A stretch of 64,000 bases of DNA from Ceratobasidium sp. AG-K (taxonomy: Eukaryota > Basidiomycota > Agaricomycetes > Cantharellales > Ceratobasidiaceae): the NCBI GenBank assembly GCA_037039685.1, contig JAWNGF010000006.1, positions 2,604,001 through 2,668,000 of the forward strand, in the 5' to 3' direction. The notes below the pieces were generated by a model. The model had not been told where the DNA came from, ran no database searches, and was given only the letters and a program-made list of their open reading frames with translations. Below, in pieces: positions 22,290-33,957 of this stretch (positions are counted from its first letter, which is position 1; each line of letters begins with the position of its first letter). Both the position numbers and the translations under genes were made by a program.

Positions 22290-23810
22290 TTAAGAACGAG
22301 TCTTCTTGTCCCAACTGAAATTTACGTCGGTCAGACAGTTGGGCTAGAGCTCGAACGCGCAAGTCACTCACAGGTCTAGGAATAGCTTCCACAAAATCGA
22401 GAACAATAGTCCCTGCAGTCCATTCGCCAAAATACGGGTCTTGAGGCCTCGTCCAAACAAACCACGCAGGCCGTCTTGGACAACAACCAAACGTGCAGCC
22501 TCGGCTAATTCCAAAGTTAGAGCCCGTTGGAAAAACGCCGGAAGAATAACTCACAGTAGGACACTTGGGTGTCGTTGACCTGCCTATACGTCTTGACCAC
22601 ACGCAACGAGTTGGAGATCGAGTCGGATACAATCGACGCGCAGAATCCGATAAAGGCTAAGCGAAGTAGCCAAGGGCCGAGAGGATGCTTGGGTGGCTCG
22701 GTGAGGACATCGCTCAGGTAATTGTACTGGTTTTACGTATGAGTTGACTAAATGGATTATAGAACCGAGGAACCTCACGGTAGCGAACCAGGGATAGTGA
22801 CCGACAAATGTCGCTGCAGCAGTCGCAAACGCACCCCACCACAAGGAACCGATTCCGTTGGTCTTGACACGTTGGCGCAGCAAAGCTGTGCCTCGGGCAC
22901 CTTGAGCTTGGAGGGTGGTCTTCAGTGTATCAATTGGGGTGAGAATCATTCGGAACCCGGCAGCACTAGCGCTCAAACATCAGATTCCGACAAGAGCCAC
23001 TCACGCCTGACTCACCAAGCAGACGCAAAGATGGTCTTGATCGGGGCGGGCAGTTTGTTGAGGTACGAGTTGGATTGCAGGAGGGCCAGAATGCCGGCGT
23101 TGGCGGCCGTGTCACCGAATCTCGAGACTGGGCCTACCAACCAAATAAATTTCACAATAGCAATAGTTAAACTATCTTGACAAACCTTGAATTAACGCGG
23201 GACCAAGGCCGCGATAATATCGCCCAAAGCCACCATCTTCATAAAGCGTCTGCGTAGCGGTCGTAAATGAAGTACCGAAGCGGTACTGATAGTTCATGAT
23301 GGTCCGAAGAGGCTACCATGGAGTCATGGATGAGCTTATATTAGTGAAATGATAGGAAGAAACTACGTACCATCAAGGTCAGAACCTGCAATACCATCGC
23401 TAACCCAAGTCGAACTCAGCCTGAGCTCGATAGATACTTGAATGGGAGCCATACCTGCAGCTCCACTTAAACCACCTCCCAACGCTCGCTTGAGTGCTCC
23501 CTTCAAATCGAACTATCAATCACGGGTTAATTAGCGTTGAATGAGCTCGAAATTGGTATCGCTGAGTCGGCTGAACACTCACCTCGACATCGTCGGCATC
23601 AATCCACCCCTTGATAAACACTCCAAGCACTAAAGCGCCAATAAATACCCAGAAAGCTCTCCATGCATACCACCCCAGAGTCCGCGGCTTGTCTGTTTCC
23701 GCAGCAGCTGTCTCACCCTCGGTGGACGGGAGCAATGGAGTCCGCTCGTCGCTCGGCTCAACGTTGTTGGTACGGGTTCCGCCGTTCTCTGGATCACTCG
23801 TCCCAGTCAT
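22290..23810 (-). CDS. Mitochondrial-carrier-like membrane protein, 358 aa
   Basis: Exons (reverse): 23583-23810, 23455-23512, 23371-23399, 23186-23312, 23016-23133, 22779-22965, 22555-22726, 22372-22504 and 22290-22314, all GT-AG with matching phase. The sequence has carrier features: LTPIDTLKTTLQAQG matches the P-x-D-x-x-K signature closing a repeat, preceded by small-residue helices (GALKRALGGGLSGAA) and followed by GIGSLWWGAFATAAATFVGHYP; a later SLRVVKTYRQ is a weaker repeat motif. The N-terminal 50 residues are acidic and polar, followed by one hydrophobic helix (WYAWRAFWVFIGALVLGVFI). The classical signature is clear in only one repeat, so this is a divergent carrier. Substrate cannot be inferred. 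It lies just upstream of ste24 on the same strand, with 364 bp between stop and start. Confidence 0.78.
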
Positions 23811-24730
23811 ACTGTTGTGGTCGAGAGCAGCAGGTGGAAGCGCGGGGAACCGAATTATAGGCCATATGGTCGCTCGGTCAGTCAGCAATCACGACAGCTT
23901 GCTGAGTGAGCCGATTAGGTGTCCATCGCGGCTATTCATCAAACTTTGACCCTGGACGATAAGATTAGATTAGATCAGATCATCAATCCTCAACGCATTT
24001 ATTCTTCACCCCACAGCTGTCGGAATGCTTCCAACTGATGAACTTTACAAGTTAATATTCAGCTCGCAGGTGAGCCCAGAGCGGTACGCAGGAACAAGGA
24101 TGGTATTACCAGAAGTATGAATTGAGATTACACTTGGGTTCACATTCCATCCCGCCAGTCCCGAGCTGGCGGTGCGTGTAGGATCAGACCAAGCAGGACT
24201 GACACCCCATTGAATTTCTCCCAGATGACCGGTATGAGACTTTTGAGTACTCAACGTGTAAGATCGTCATACGACAGTGCTTCTCTCACGGCGGCCACAG
24301 CGCGGACCAACCCCGTGCAGCCACGCACCTCGGCGGAGCTGAGCATACGGCAAGGGGACTCCCCGGTGGGGACCAAAATTTAAGGACTCGGACAGGTGAA
24401 TTTCAAAGCGTTACGAGAGAACGCATCATGGCAAATGTCCTCCTGGTGTCGATCCCACGAAGCTACCCATCCCATTCGAGTATGGGCATTATCATCTATG
24501 AACACTGGTTGGACCGAACCTAAAGATACCCCGGAGTTGTATTAGTAGTGGTCCACCATACTTTGCCTGATTATTTAATTTCTTTTCCCGGACCTCGCAT
24601 ATAGTTTATTTACCCCACCACACACATTGTGTAATATAGGATAATGCATTTGAACGACAGTACAAACGCAAAGCAACATCGGTAACAGGAATAGCCTCAA
24701 CATCGAATCGAGTCAAAATCGTCAGCTTCA
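23811..24730. other. Intergenic region
   Basis: No frame with recognisable content. It contains the upstream region of the carrier gene and the 3' flank of the AT-hook gene. Reverse ORF 24045-24254 has no family match that I recognise. Confidence 0.45.
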
Positions 24731-26488
24731 TTAGACACCAGCGTCGTGAGCATTCGGAACGGTAAGAAACAGAGGGGGGGAAGTCGCGTGAGGTGCCTGC
24801 CGCTTGGTTTGCTTAGATTCGCGACCTGAACGACGAACAAGAGTACCGGTAGCCTGTGATGTATGCGCAAGTCAGCAGAGTACTATGCACGTCTCGATAT
24901 TCAACATACCTCGATAACTGCCTTGCCCTTGCCCTTGCCGGCATTGGGGTTGGGCTCGAGATCGGGTTCAGACATTGACGCTGCTTTGGCCTTGGGCGCC
25001 GCCTCCTTCGCAGCCACTTGGGGAACGGGGTCGGGCTCGGACGATGGATCGTAATTGGGATCCTCGATAAGCTTCCCGATCAACTCGTCGTATATCTTCG
25101 CCAATCGAACCTTTCCGCCGGCGGCCCGACGAGCGGCAATTCTCTTGAGCTTGGTCATATCGGCGGAACTGATTGTTAATCCACGCCAGATGATCGAGGC
25201 CGGGCAGTTAGCAGGAGGTACAGTGTCCACGGGAGGCGTCGCGGATGCAGCGGAGACGGGCGAGACAGAGACGGGCAGAACAGAGGGCCCTGCGGGCGCC
25301 GCGAATTCGAGCAGGACAGAGGACCTCATGGGCGCAGCGGGGAAGGGTGAGACAGAGACGGGAGGGGTAGAGGGCGCCACGGGCGCAGCTGGGACGGGAA
25401 CGGTGTTTGGAGCGGGAGCGGGCGCGCGGGCGGGGACGGTAATTACTTGAGCCATGTCGAATGTGCCTCTATCGTCCTCGTCCTCGTCTATACATTAACG
25501 TTAGCATACGCATATATATAGATCATGGTACTTTACCGTCTCCGGGACCGTCAGAATTGAGTGAGACCCCGCTCGGGTCCTTAATTGCCCTGGGGATGGA
25601 TATGTCCATGTCGTCCGAGTCCCCAATGTTGAGGTCGAACACTTCGCTGTGGTCGTCACACGGAGCTGCAGCAATTGGGCCAGGCTCGAGCGGCGGCTGG
25701 ATCGGAACGGTTGGTTCGTTCGTCGTTGTAGTCGTGCCTTCTGAGGCCGGTGCTGGGTTCTTCCTGGGCCTCCCTCGCGGTCTATGGGGCTTGATCATAG
25801 GCTCGGGCGGGGAGCCGCCCGACGCGATCAGCGCCGCCATTTTCTCCATCCTCTTGACGGCCGACTTGGCCTGGCCGGACTTGTTGCGAAGGAGGAGTTG
25901 AAACGTTGCACGGGGTGCCCAATCTTCAAAGGGCTTGAATGCTTGTAGCTCGGGATGAACCTTGAGCAGCTGTAAATGTAGAATAGATGTTAGCTAACAC
26001 TGTTAAGAGTATATTATGTAATCACCTTTCTGACGCACAGGTCGATGCTTCCATCTTCCTGTTGTTTAAATGATTTCTTGGTGTCGATCTTGTTGGTACG
26101 TTGAAGGATGAGCCAGGCAGCGTCCTATCGACATACTGGTTGTGAGCAAGGGCGATGATGATTATGAGGAGGGTGTGATACATACCATCAGCACCTTGTA
26201 ATGGTCGTTGCTGATCTCCATCGCGGCTTGGAGGTTGTATCCCTCGGGCGGTCCTCTTCCGACAGACCCGTCTGGTTTCATTTTGGCGACAAAGACAAGC
26301 GTCGCGGTCTTCGGGGGAAAGCCGGAGCCAACACACTCGCGGATACCCAGTTTGCCATTGGCCACGGTTAACCTAAGACCTAGTCGTTTTATGATGTTCG
26401 AGGCGAGACGTACGAGGGACGGAGTGCTGAGGTACTTACCATATGGCGCCAGCAACTTCTGGATGGATTCTGTTGAAGCTTTGGGCAT
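24731..26488 (-). CDS. AT-hook protein of unknown function, about 491 aa
   Basis: Exons (reverse): 26440-26488, 26186-26379, 26026-26124, 25537-25969, 24910-25487 and 24731-24853; GT-AG introns, matching phase, ending at TAA. Residues about 150-160 read HRPRGRPRKNP, a textbook AT-hook that binds the minor groove of A/T-rich DNA, so a nuclear role is likely. The N-terminal 125 residues look globular (LTVANGKLGIRECVGSG, KVLMDAAWLILQRTNKID) but match no domain I know. After the hook come acidic stretches (DSDDMD, DEDEDD) and a long Pro/Ala/Ser/Val repeat-like region (VPVPAAPVAPSTPPVSVSP). The start is uncertain: the frame is also open upstream to an ATG at 26566. The role may be chromatin-related; nothing more can be said. 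Confidence 0.66.
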
Positions 26489-27590
26489 GTTTGTGGCCAC
26501 AAAAACAACGAACTCGAGATGGAGGAGGTTGGGGTGAACAACAACGGAGTGGTGGTGCGAAAGCAACTGGCAAAGTAGTCAAATATTGCGCCAAACGAGA
26601 TAGCTCAGGGGCTAAGTGTGAGGGATCTTAATTGAATGTGACTTACTAGCTAGTGCGTGGGTGATTCTAGCCCCGCCCTGGGACTCTTGGTAATCCATGG
26701 AGTTTGGCAGTCCTTCAGTCGGTCCCGAATAATGACGCCTATATCCTTCAGAGTCAATTAGCTGATGACACAGCCAAAGCATCAATGTTGGTTGGACTTC
26801 GGTTTTGATCCTGTATCGTGTGCCCTTTGAGGTTGTATGTACACTTAGTTAAGCATGGAGAAACCCACAGCAAGTAAATATAACAGAGAGATTTTCATTT
26901 TTAAGACCACACTGCGGTGCCGTACCCACAAAGCATACACCAATTGCAGTAATCTATATCTAGAGCTCATCGTGCGACTCCGCTCCCGTGGACCCAGACC
27001 CAGATGAGCCTTGGAAGTGATCATATGCACGAACTCCGGGGTGCTGAGCACTTTGGATGCGCTAGAATCGGTGTCATTGGGGCCGTGTGCCGTGGCAAGA
27101 AGGAATGGGTGATACCGCAGCACGTCATCAAGCATCGTCGTCAGATGGGCTGATGCAGTAGTTAACCAATCCAAAGATGGATTTCATCGCGCCGCGCATA
27201 ATCAGTTGTGATCCAGTAACACCTTGTTCAGAGCGATTATTGATGTTAGGTTTGATTATCTTCATGCTGGGAGCCAGGTATATCAAGACCTCAAGATACA
27301 GGGCAATTTTCGGTCGAAGGGTTGCATGACTGACCAGGTCTAAGCCGGGTTGCCGCCAGGCAGGAGAACAATTAGCAAGGTGGATTGCTGCGGTATCATA
27401 TAGATATTTTATCAAGGAGCAATGGTAGACTTAGTGATGCTTTTTTTTTCCAGCTTGTGCCGGCGCGAGGAGGAGATTCGGCAACCCCGCCCGGGTGGTG
27501 GGTTTGTCGCAAGCGAGCTGGACCAGTTTCCAATTATGATGAGTCAGCTACGCTCGTCAAGCGCCAGACGAAAATCCAAACAAGTTTGCA
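26489..27590. other. Region with two overlapping reverse frames of doubtful status
   Basis: Reverse frames 27128-27415 and 26845-27174 overlap and neither has a domain I recognise. They could be exons of a hypothetical gene. I could not find a phase-consistent join. Confidence 0.3.
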
Positions 27591-28805
27591 ATGGCCGACC
27601 ATCTGTCCGAAACAGTTGACGACTTGGTTGCGTCGATCGACGAGCTCGAGGATGTGCTAGCTCCTCTACTTGCCACCTCATTACCCGACTTATCTACCCA
27701 TCTATCAGCGCCACTCGACAGAGCCAAGTTACAAGTATGGCTCTCGTACGTACTCAACGACCTCGTATGGAGTAGGTGCACCCGTTTATTGTCGCAAGTA
27801 CTCGACCCACTCATTTTGTTGTCAAGTGCACCTTAGGACGCGAGGTATCAATCCCAATAATCTAGGCGCGGGGGAGACACACGACGTTGTCGGAGAGCTT
27901 GTATGTGTCAGCGACCTGCTTCGTTCAGCTAAACTAATTCCACTTGGGCAGGATCGCGTCAAGTCTTACTTTTCGAAAATCAAAGAGGCAGAGGACCCAG
28001 CGAAGCGTAAGTATTCACCGCGCTTGTTCGACGCATTGGCATTCCTAAGAAATGATTCTCACCCCAGGCAAATTGGCGGTTGACGGCAAGGTCGCGAATC
28101 GGTTTATCAAACATGCACTGTCATCTGCCATATCACCGGCTAACTTTGCTCCCAAATCTACTCACACCCGGTTTGACGAGAACGGAGATCCGGAACAACC
28201 AGCCCCAGCCACTACGTCCACGGAAGCCTCGAAGCCTGAACCGGGACCCGAGGATCCTACTAGCAGCAGCAGCAGCAGCGACGGAGAGCCCGAAGTCGGT
28301 ACATGGAAAGCAAAGAAGCGTGCACGCGAGGCTGATTTGGCTCAGTCACACGCCGATGTGAAGGGGAGCGACGAGGACGAGCCGATGTCGGGCTGGGAGG
28401 AGCCTGGTTCGGAGAACGCTGCGTCGTCATCGACGCAGCCCGTAGCGTCAACAGTCGTGACAGGGCGGCCAAAACGAAATAAAATCGATCCTTTTGCCGG
28501 TGAGCGCGCCGGCAACATAACCGCTACTATTCCTCATCCATATATCAACAGGTTATGATCAACCGCGCGCCAAAACCAGATCGGGGAATGTAGCGGCCTC
28601 CGTTCCCCTCTCCAGTCCAGAACTGGAAGATGCCAATTCTCCTTCGCCCTCCGCCTCGTCAAGTGCATCGAATCCCTCTCTACATAAAAAGAAGCGAAGA
28701 GGGACGAGAGGCGGCACGAACAAGCGAACTAAAGAATTAGCGGACGGTGGCAAAAAGGGTGGTTTGGCTAGGGAAGCATTGGAGAGGGCCGCGACGAAAA
28801 AGTGA
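27591..28805 (+). CDS. lrp1: Exosome cofactor C1D/Lrp1 (Rrp47) family, Sas10/Utp3/C1D domain, 331 aa
   Basis: Exons 27591-27771, 27827-27900, 27952-28006, 28068-28499 and 28552-28805, GT-AG introns, phases agree, ending at TGA 28803-28805. C1D/Rrp47 binds the Rrp6 nuclease of the nuclear exosome and helps process 5.8S rRNA and small RNAs. The N-termin‑al 130 residues carry the domain: LSETVDDLVASIDELEDVL, then LSYVLNDLVWMHLRTRGINP, ELDRVKSYFSKIKEAEDP and KVANRFIKHAL, in the order of the family. The long tail is disordered, Ser/Glu-rich (SSSSSSDGEPE) and ends in basic clusters (KKKRRGTRGGTNKR), as in fungal homologues that bind RNA. The weak donor at 27772 (GTAGGT) was chosen because only it joins the conserved LRTRGIN motif in frame. 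Confidence 0.88.
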
Positions 28806-29071
28806 GCCGGTTAGAGACTATCGAAACATGCAACATGCTGTATTCTGTAGATCCATACGTTAAGCGTGTCCACTATATGATTTCCCCACAAAACTAGGTG
28901 CTCATAGGCGTTTCTTGCAAGACTCATAATGGGAGAGCCATATTTGGAAAATCCTCAGCGTCCCCATCAGCTCACAATTCTCTGCGCACTGGAACAAAGA
29001 AATTCTGCTACCTCCCTCTTCCATATAAACACCCCGTCTCTTTCGCCTCTCGTCCCGCATAAGTGTCCTCA

Positions 29072-30242
29072 ATGCACAGCTCCTCTAAGGCACTCAGCAT
29101 TCCCGAGCTCGCGGAGCTCATCTCCGCCCTTGGTCGACGCTCAGATTTGGCTCGGCTCTCTAGAACATGTCGCGCTGCGTTCGGTAACCTTGTCTCGAGA
29201 GTCTGGAAGAAATTCAACGGTACTGACAATTTATTGAGTCTAATAAAGGGTACAACTGTGAAGTATAGCGGAGATGGGAAACTCCTAGAAATCACGTGTA
29301 TTGCTATTGCATCTGTTACCGTTAAAATGTCGCTGAGCCTTCCATGCCCTATCTAAAGGTGCCTAACGAGCAGACCACTTCTATCGATCTATTTGAACGA
29401 TTCGACTTTTATACGCAACATATCGATAACTTTGCGACCTACAAGAAGGACGAAGGCTGATGTGCTGTCTCTGGATGGTCCCTCTTGAAATCGCGAGCTA
29501 ATGATCATCCCCTTTTACCTAAGTTGAAGAAATCCTACGTTAACATCGCAGACCGGCCCGCCATCTCTAATCCCGAGGGGCTCCTGTGGATTACAGCGTT
29601 CGCCCATGACAAGATGGAGTCTGTTTCCATATTTCCTCCAACTCGGTGTTCCACAGGTGTCACATACGCTGCCACTACATCACCTGAGTAGCATCGCCGA
29701 AGGCTGTCCAAGGCTTCGTACGATGACTCTGTGTTCCGAGGCCCAGGTCCATCCCCAAATCACCCAAACAACGAACAACCTAGGGACGTTTCTATTCTTG
29801 CCTCATAGAAGCCCTGATATGACTACCTCGATGGATTACGGTAACTGCGTGAACTGTTGGTTTCCGAGGGTTGTCTCTCCTCCCAGTGTCTCCAAACAAT
29901 CGGCAGACTTCCACACCTGGAACACCTTTGAATACTTCCCGGTGGCTTTCAGCCGTACAGTCTCTCAGAAGACCAAGGTCTTGACTCACTTCCCTCCAAT
30001 TCCTTCCTCGCGCTTCGTTATTTGTCGATGAACGAACTGGACCCCCCCCCCCCCACCATGCTTGACTTGTTCAAGGATTCCGCGATGTTTTCATACATCA
30101 TTCGCCCCGACATGAGCTTTCATTTAGAATATTTGGACGAGGGTGAAGATCGGGAAATGGGACGGACGGGGGCGCTGATGAGACTAGGCCAGGCCAAGAC
30201 CTCCGTAATTGTCTGCACCATTATCGTAGCGACGCCGCAATG
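29072..30242 (+). pseudogene. F-box/LRR-like protein, decayed tandem copy 1
   Basis: Starts with an F-box-like segment (LSIPELAELISALGRRSDLARLSRTCRAAF is the region at 29093-29185). F-box proteins are substrate adaptors of SCF ubiquitin ligases. An intron-like gap (donor GTGTAT near 29297, acceptor AG at 29357-29358) leads to LFERFDFYTQ, which is parallel to CIYERFDFYA in the copy at 30419. The frame then meets TGA at about 29458 and further breaks; recognisable pieces continue to 30242. A run of 14 C near 30042-30055 lies inside it. Probably non-functional. Confidence 0.55.
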
Positions 30243-30418
30243 AAAGTCTTGTTTTTGTTCAATTTCATATATCCTTATTTGGCGCAATGCGTGGTTTCAA
30301 TCCGAATGCGGCCGGGTCCAAACCATTCCTGTTCACGCAGGTTTTGCTTAGATCGCAGCCGGAATTTCACCAGAATTTGGTCCTTGTGAATCTGCCCACC
30401 ACCACGCGCATCATTGGC

Positions 30419-31924
30419 ATGAATCACCCTCTAGCTCCTCAAGTCTCAAGGGCAGCCAAGGTCCTCAGCATACCTGAGCTTATCTGACTCATAGCCTCTT
30501 TTAATACGATTATCGATGGAATAGTTCCCGCCACCGCTTTTTTCATTGATCGGACAGATCTCGTTCGACTCTCTCAAGTATGCAGACAAACATTCAAGAC
30601 TCTAGTACCGGCCATTTGGGAGAGCGTGTATGGAGCACAGAACTTGCTAAAGCTGATTAAATCTGCCTCACTTATATTCGATGGCGCCTCCAAGAGATTA
30701 CTGGACGTAGTGAGCCCCGTCATAGATACTACATTTATCAAACCTATTGACTCCGGTGGGATTACGTTGTGCTGCGATCAATAGGTGCTCCCCGACTCCA
30801 CGGACTGCATATACGAGCGGTTCGACTTTTACGCATCATACGTCAAGTACTTGGAGGTTTATGGTGCCAACAAACTAGCTTTTGGAGTCAAGCAGTGGTC
30901 AACTCTAATCACCCGATCCCAGAATCGCCCGCTACTTCCTCATCTGAGGTCAATCATATTCTCAAGGGACCCTTCCTTTGGCCATGAGTACGACGAAGCT
31001 AGGTGGATAGATTGTTTTGCTACTATCACGACTACCGAGGTCATCACAACGTTTGATAAATGGGAGCCCGGGACGTTCACATATGCTGCCACGTCTAGAC
31101 TCCTGGAGGCTATCGTCGGAAATTGCCCGGAGGTCAAAGTCTTAGCCTTACACCCCCATGACGGATATGACGAATCCGGCTCTGATAGCCCGAGCGTGTC
31201 GATCGAGGCCCCAGTCAACCCCTGGTACCACCACGTTCAGTCCTTGCGGAGTCTGCGCTGCTTGTCTATCAGCAATGGATGGCTTTATCCCCCATCTCTG
31301 GAGGCACTTGGCCAAATCTACACGATCACAAGCCTAGAGATACATCCTGGGGACTGCAAAGACTTTGACGTTCTCCACGATCTTGATACAATTAACCTAC
31401 CTCCCCATGCATTCCACATACTAAATCGTCTAGTGCTCAGGGGAAACTGCCCGCTTACGACCGCTAAAATACTAGGCATTCAGGCGATGGTCTGTCATGT
31501 AACCCACCTATTCATCCGAGTTGGCCCAGATATAGATGAGGGTGAGGGAGAAGCCGGCGAATTGGGAAACGATTTGCTTCTAATGCTCCATAACACACCA
31601 AACGTTCTGCAACTGACGATCGATTGCGAGGGGATAGCCACTGCCAAGACAGTATATCCAATGGAGTCGCCCGCGGCGCTGGAAACCATGGCTGTGCTCC
31701 CATTACGAGCCGTTACCCTTGGTAACATTTATCTAGGACCAGCAGCTTTTACGGTCAACCTTGGATTTATCTGGCCTCATGTCACAACATTATCGATGCC
31801 GCATCAATATGCTTCGCTTAAGGAGCTGTGCAAATTTGCTAGCATGCCCCAACTGAGACGGTTGACAATCCTTCTTGATTTGACAACGACAGACTACAGT
31901 AGACTTCCGCTACATGCTCGTTGA
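30419..31924 (+). pseudogene. F-box/LRR-like protein, tandem copy 2, one in-frame stop
   Basis: ATG 30419 opens a frame with an F-box-like start (AKVLSIPELI) but TGA 30485-30487 follows directly. The same frame then continues with DLVRLSQVCRQTFKTLVPAIW and, after a probable intron (GTAGTG about 30709 to AG 30783-30784), a 379-residue open frame of leucine-rich character (LPHLRSIIFS, LRSLRCLSIS, MPQLRRLTILLDL) ending at TGA 31922-31924. The TAG seen at 30782-30784 is explained by that intron. If the early TGA is a real mutation, the F-box is uncoupled from its substrate-binding repeats; a downstream start could still make the repeat part. Confidence 0.55.
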
Positions 31925-33957
31925 TGGGCCCCAAATTGCGCGCGGCTTCGCAACGGACCCTCGAGTTTCTGGCTTAGTCAGCGCTTTGTAAGCGTCTTTG
32001 TCAGTGCTCGCGCTTTCGGCTCCTTGCTGCGCGCAGGCGGGCAGATGTATAGATTGTGTATACCAGCCGCGTAAATACGACAAAGGAGTGGCTATGGTTA
32101 ATAAAAAAGAGTGCGCTTATTCATCAAGTACAAAAAAAAAACGCCAAATGTGAACACAATTACAGCTCCAAGCATGCAAAGCACTCCTCCAAGCCCCAGC
32201 TATCAGAGCAAATGCCCGTATGTCGCCAGCGGTTCCGAATGGCCTCCTTGGTGACAAGTCCCCATGCTTGGTGCGCCAGGCGCATGTCCCGCAACTGGTC
32301 AATCTTGTAGGGGTTCGTCACACCCTGTGCATCGAGCTCGAGGGCGTTCCGACTCGACAGTTGTCGGTAGTTCGCCTTGAGCTTCCGGATGATCCCCGCA
32401 TCCATTGGTTGGATTCATGCTGTCAAGTTCGGCGGGAGGAAAACAATCTGGATGTTCGAGTACGCCGTCGGGTCGTGGCTATGCGAGCTAGCATTATCGC
32501 AAAGCAACAGGATGTGGCGGCCGTGACTATATGCGCCACATACTCACAGTATGGGACTAGTTTTGATTTTGAAAAAATTCAGAAAAACTCAGAGATAAAG
32601 AAAGTGAGTGGTAGTAGGCTTTTGGAGAGGCTGTAATGGGACAAGTATCTTAAATATCGGAGTGTAAAATTTTTCGTGTTCATTTGCTCAGTTGGCGCTT
32701 AAGTATGTGGCTGTGCGATGACGCGACCCAAAAGCGGGCCGGAAAAGCCAGATCAAAAGAACCCAGCAACCGCGTTCAGGATGCGAGCGAGCGATAACTG
32801 GAAGTCTACTGTACACACCCGACGATTATGAAATGTCCCAGCTTCCACATGCTCCTCTATGTACTCTCGAGGGTAGTCTTGGTAGCAGCATCAGCCTAAA
32901 TTTCCGGGTTATCGAGCATAACGCTAAGTAAGAGTACCTATTGTATACGTACATTATGGAGGAACTGATCACTCCAATAGATTTATTGCTCGATTTTGGC
33001 CAGGTACTTGTTTTATTCAGCCCCAAACCGAGAACAAAGACAAGGTTTGGGGCGCTCTGGTCTCACTAGTAGACCATATCATATATGTATATACTATCAT
33101 GCATGGTACAGACCAGCAAGCACAGGGGGAAGGAGCAAGAAGGACAATTGAGGAAGATCGAGAGGCTTGGGAGACCGCAATTAGGACTGCAGGGTTCTCC
33201 GGGGGGCCGTTGGACCCCTGGCCTGACTATGTATGCGGAGGCCCGGATACTACCTTTGATTACATATGATAAACGCTTTTGTGTGGCATTATTATTTGGG
33301 AACGTCCATGTCACGTATACCCCAATGCACTTCAAAATGATACAACCCCCTCGAGAGATTGACACTGGTATTCGCGTCCCGGAGCCCCAGTACGCACCCA
33401 TGCCACCGGTAGTCTGATCACCGCGTTCGTGCACTATATATATGCAACGCCTACATTATGTGGGGGCGACTCCAAAGCGGCAGCCGAGGGCCAGTCTCGG
33501 CATTTAGTTTCAATGCCCAAGTCCATATCTCGGCAATCTCATCTTGAAACCTCGGACTTTTCGGACGAAACGAAACAGCCGGAGTCTCGGACGTTCGAGT
33601 CATAGCAAAACCTGGCATGTTCACAAATACACATAACGCGAAACGTCTCGAAATCCAAACCTCCTTTGTGCCGACCCGGTCCTCACCCCAAGGTGCCGCA
33701 AGCCGCATGCTTGTCCACCAATTACTATCTTCACTCAACTGGGACTGCCTAGTCCACATCTCCCGCATCGTCTACACTGATATGCAACATCGGCATTCGG
33801 GTACGATGTCACGCAGCAAACAAGCGCCAGGGGTATCACCAATGTATGACATAACCAAGCCAACACACAAACGATAGACAACAACTACGGGGGGTACAGA
33901 CTAGGGTGGGAAAGAGAGACCGAGACTAAATAAGCATTCCATCGTTGGGTTGGGTCG
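31925..33957. other. Gene-poor region with a pogo fragment
   Basis: Apart from the transposase piece at 32160-32531, nothing here is convincing. Forward frame 33085-33417 (110 codons) and reverse frame 33451-33768 (105 codons) show no domain I know. Confidence 0.4.
32160..32531 (-). pseudogene. pogo/Tigger-type (DDE superfamily) transposase fragment
   Basis: Reverse strand. HILLLCDNASSH carries the second catalytic Asp context of DDE_1 transposases. NIQIVFLPPNLTA, a TGA (32415-32417), then IQPMDAGIIRKLKANYRQ follow, the typical block containing the third catalytic Asp. Only about 120 codons remain, with no DNA-binding half and no terminal repeats recognised. An old dead fragment. Confidence 0.72.

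Noticed and set aside
25055..25450. 131-codon forward frame, Gly/Thr-rich
   Set aside because: Antisense of the Pro/Ala/Ser-rich region of the AT-hook protein, whose splicing and frame are consistent.
30042..30055. Run of C as a regulatory or recombination element
   Set aside because: A lone homopolymer inside a pseudogene; slippage is sufficient explanation.
30782..30784. TAG read as a second nonsense codon in F-box copy 2
   Set aside because: It ends a plausible GT-AG intron that is also present in copy 1.
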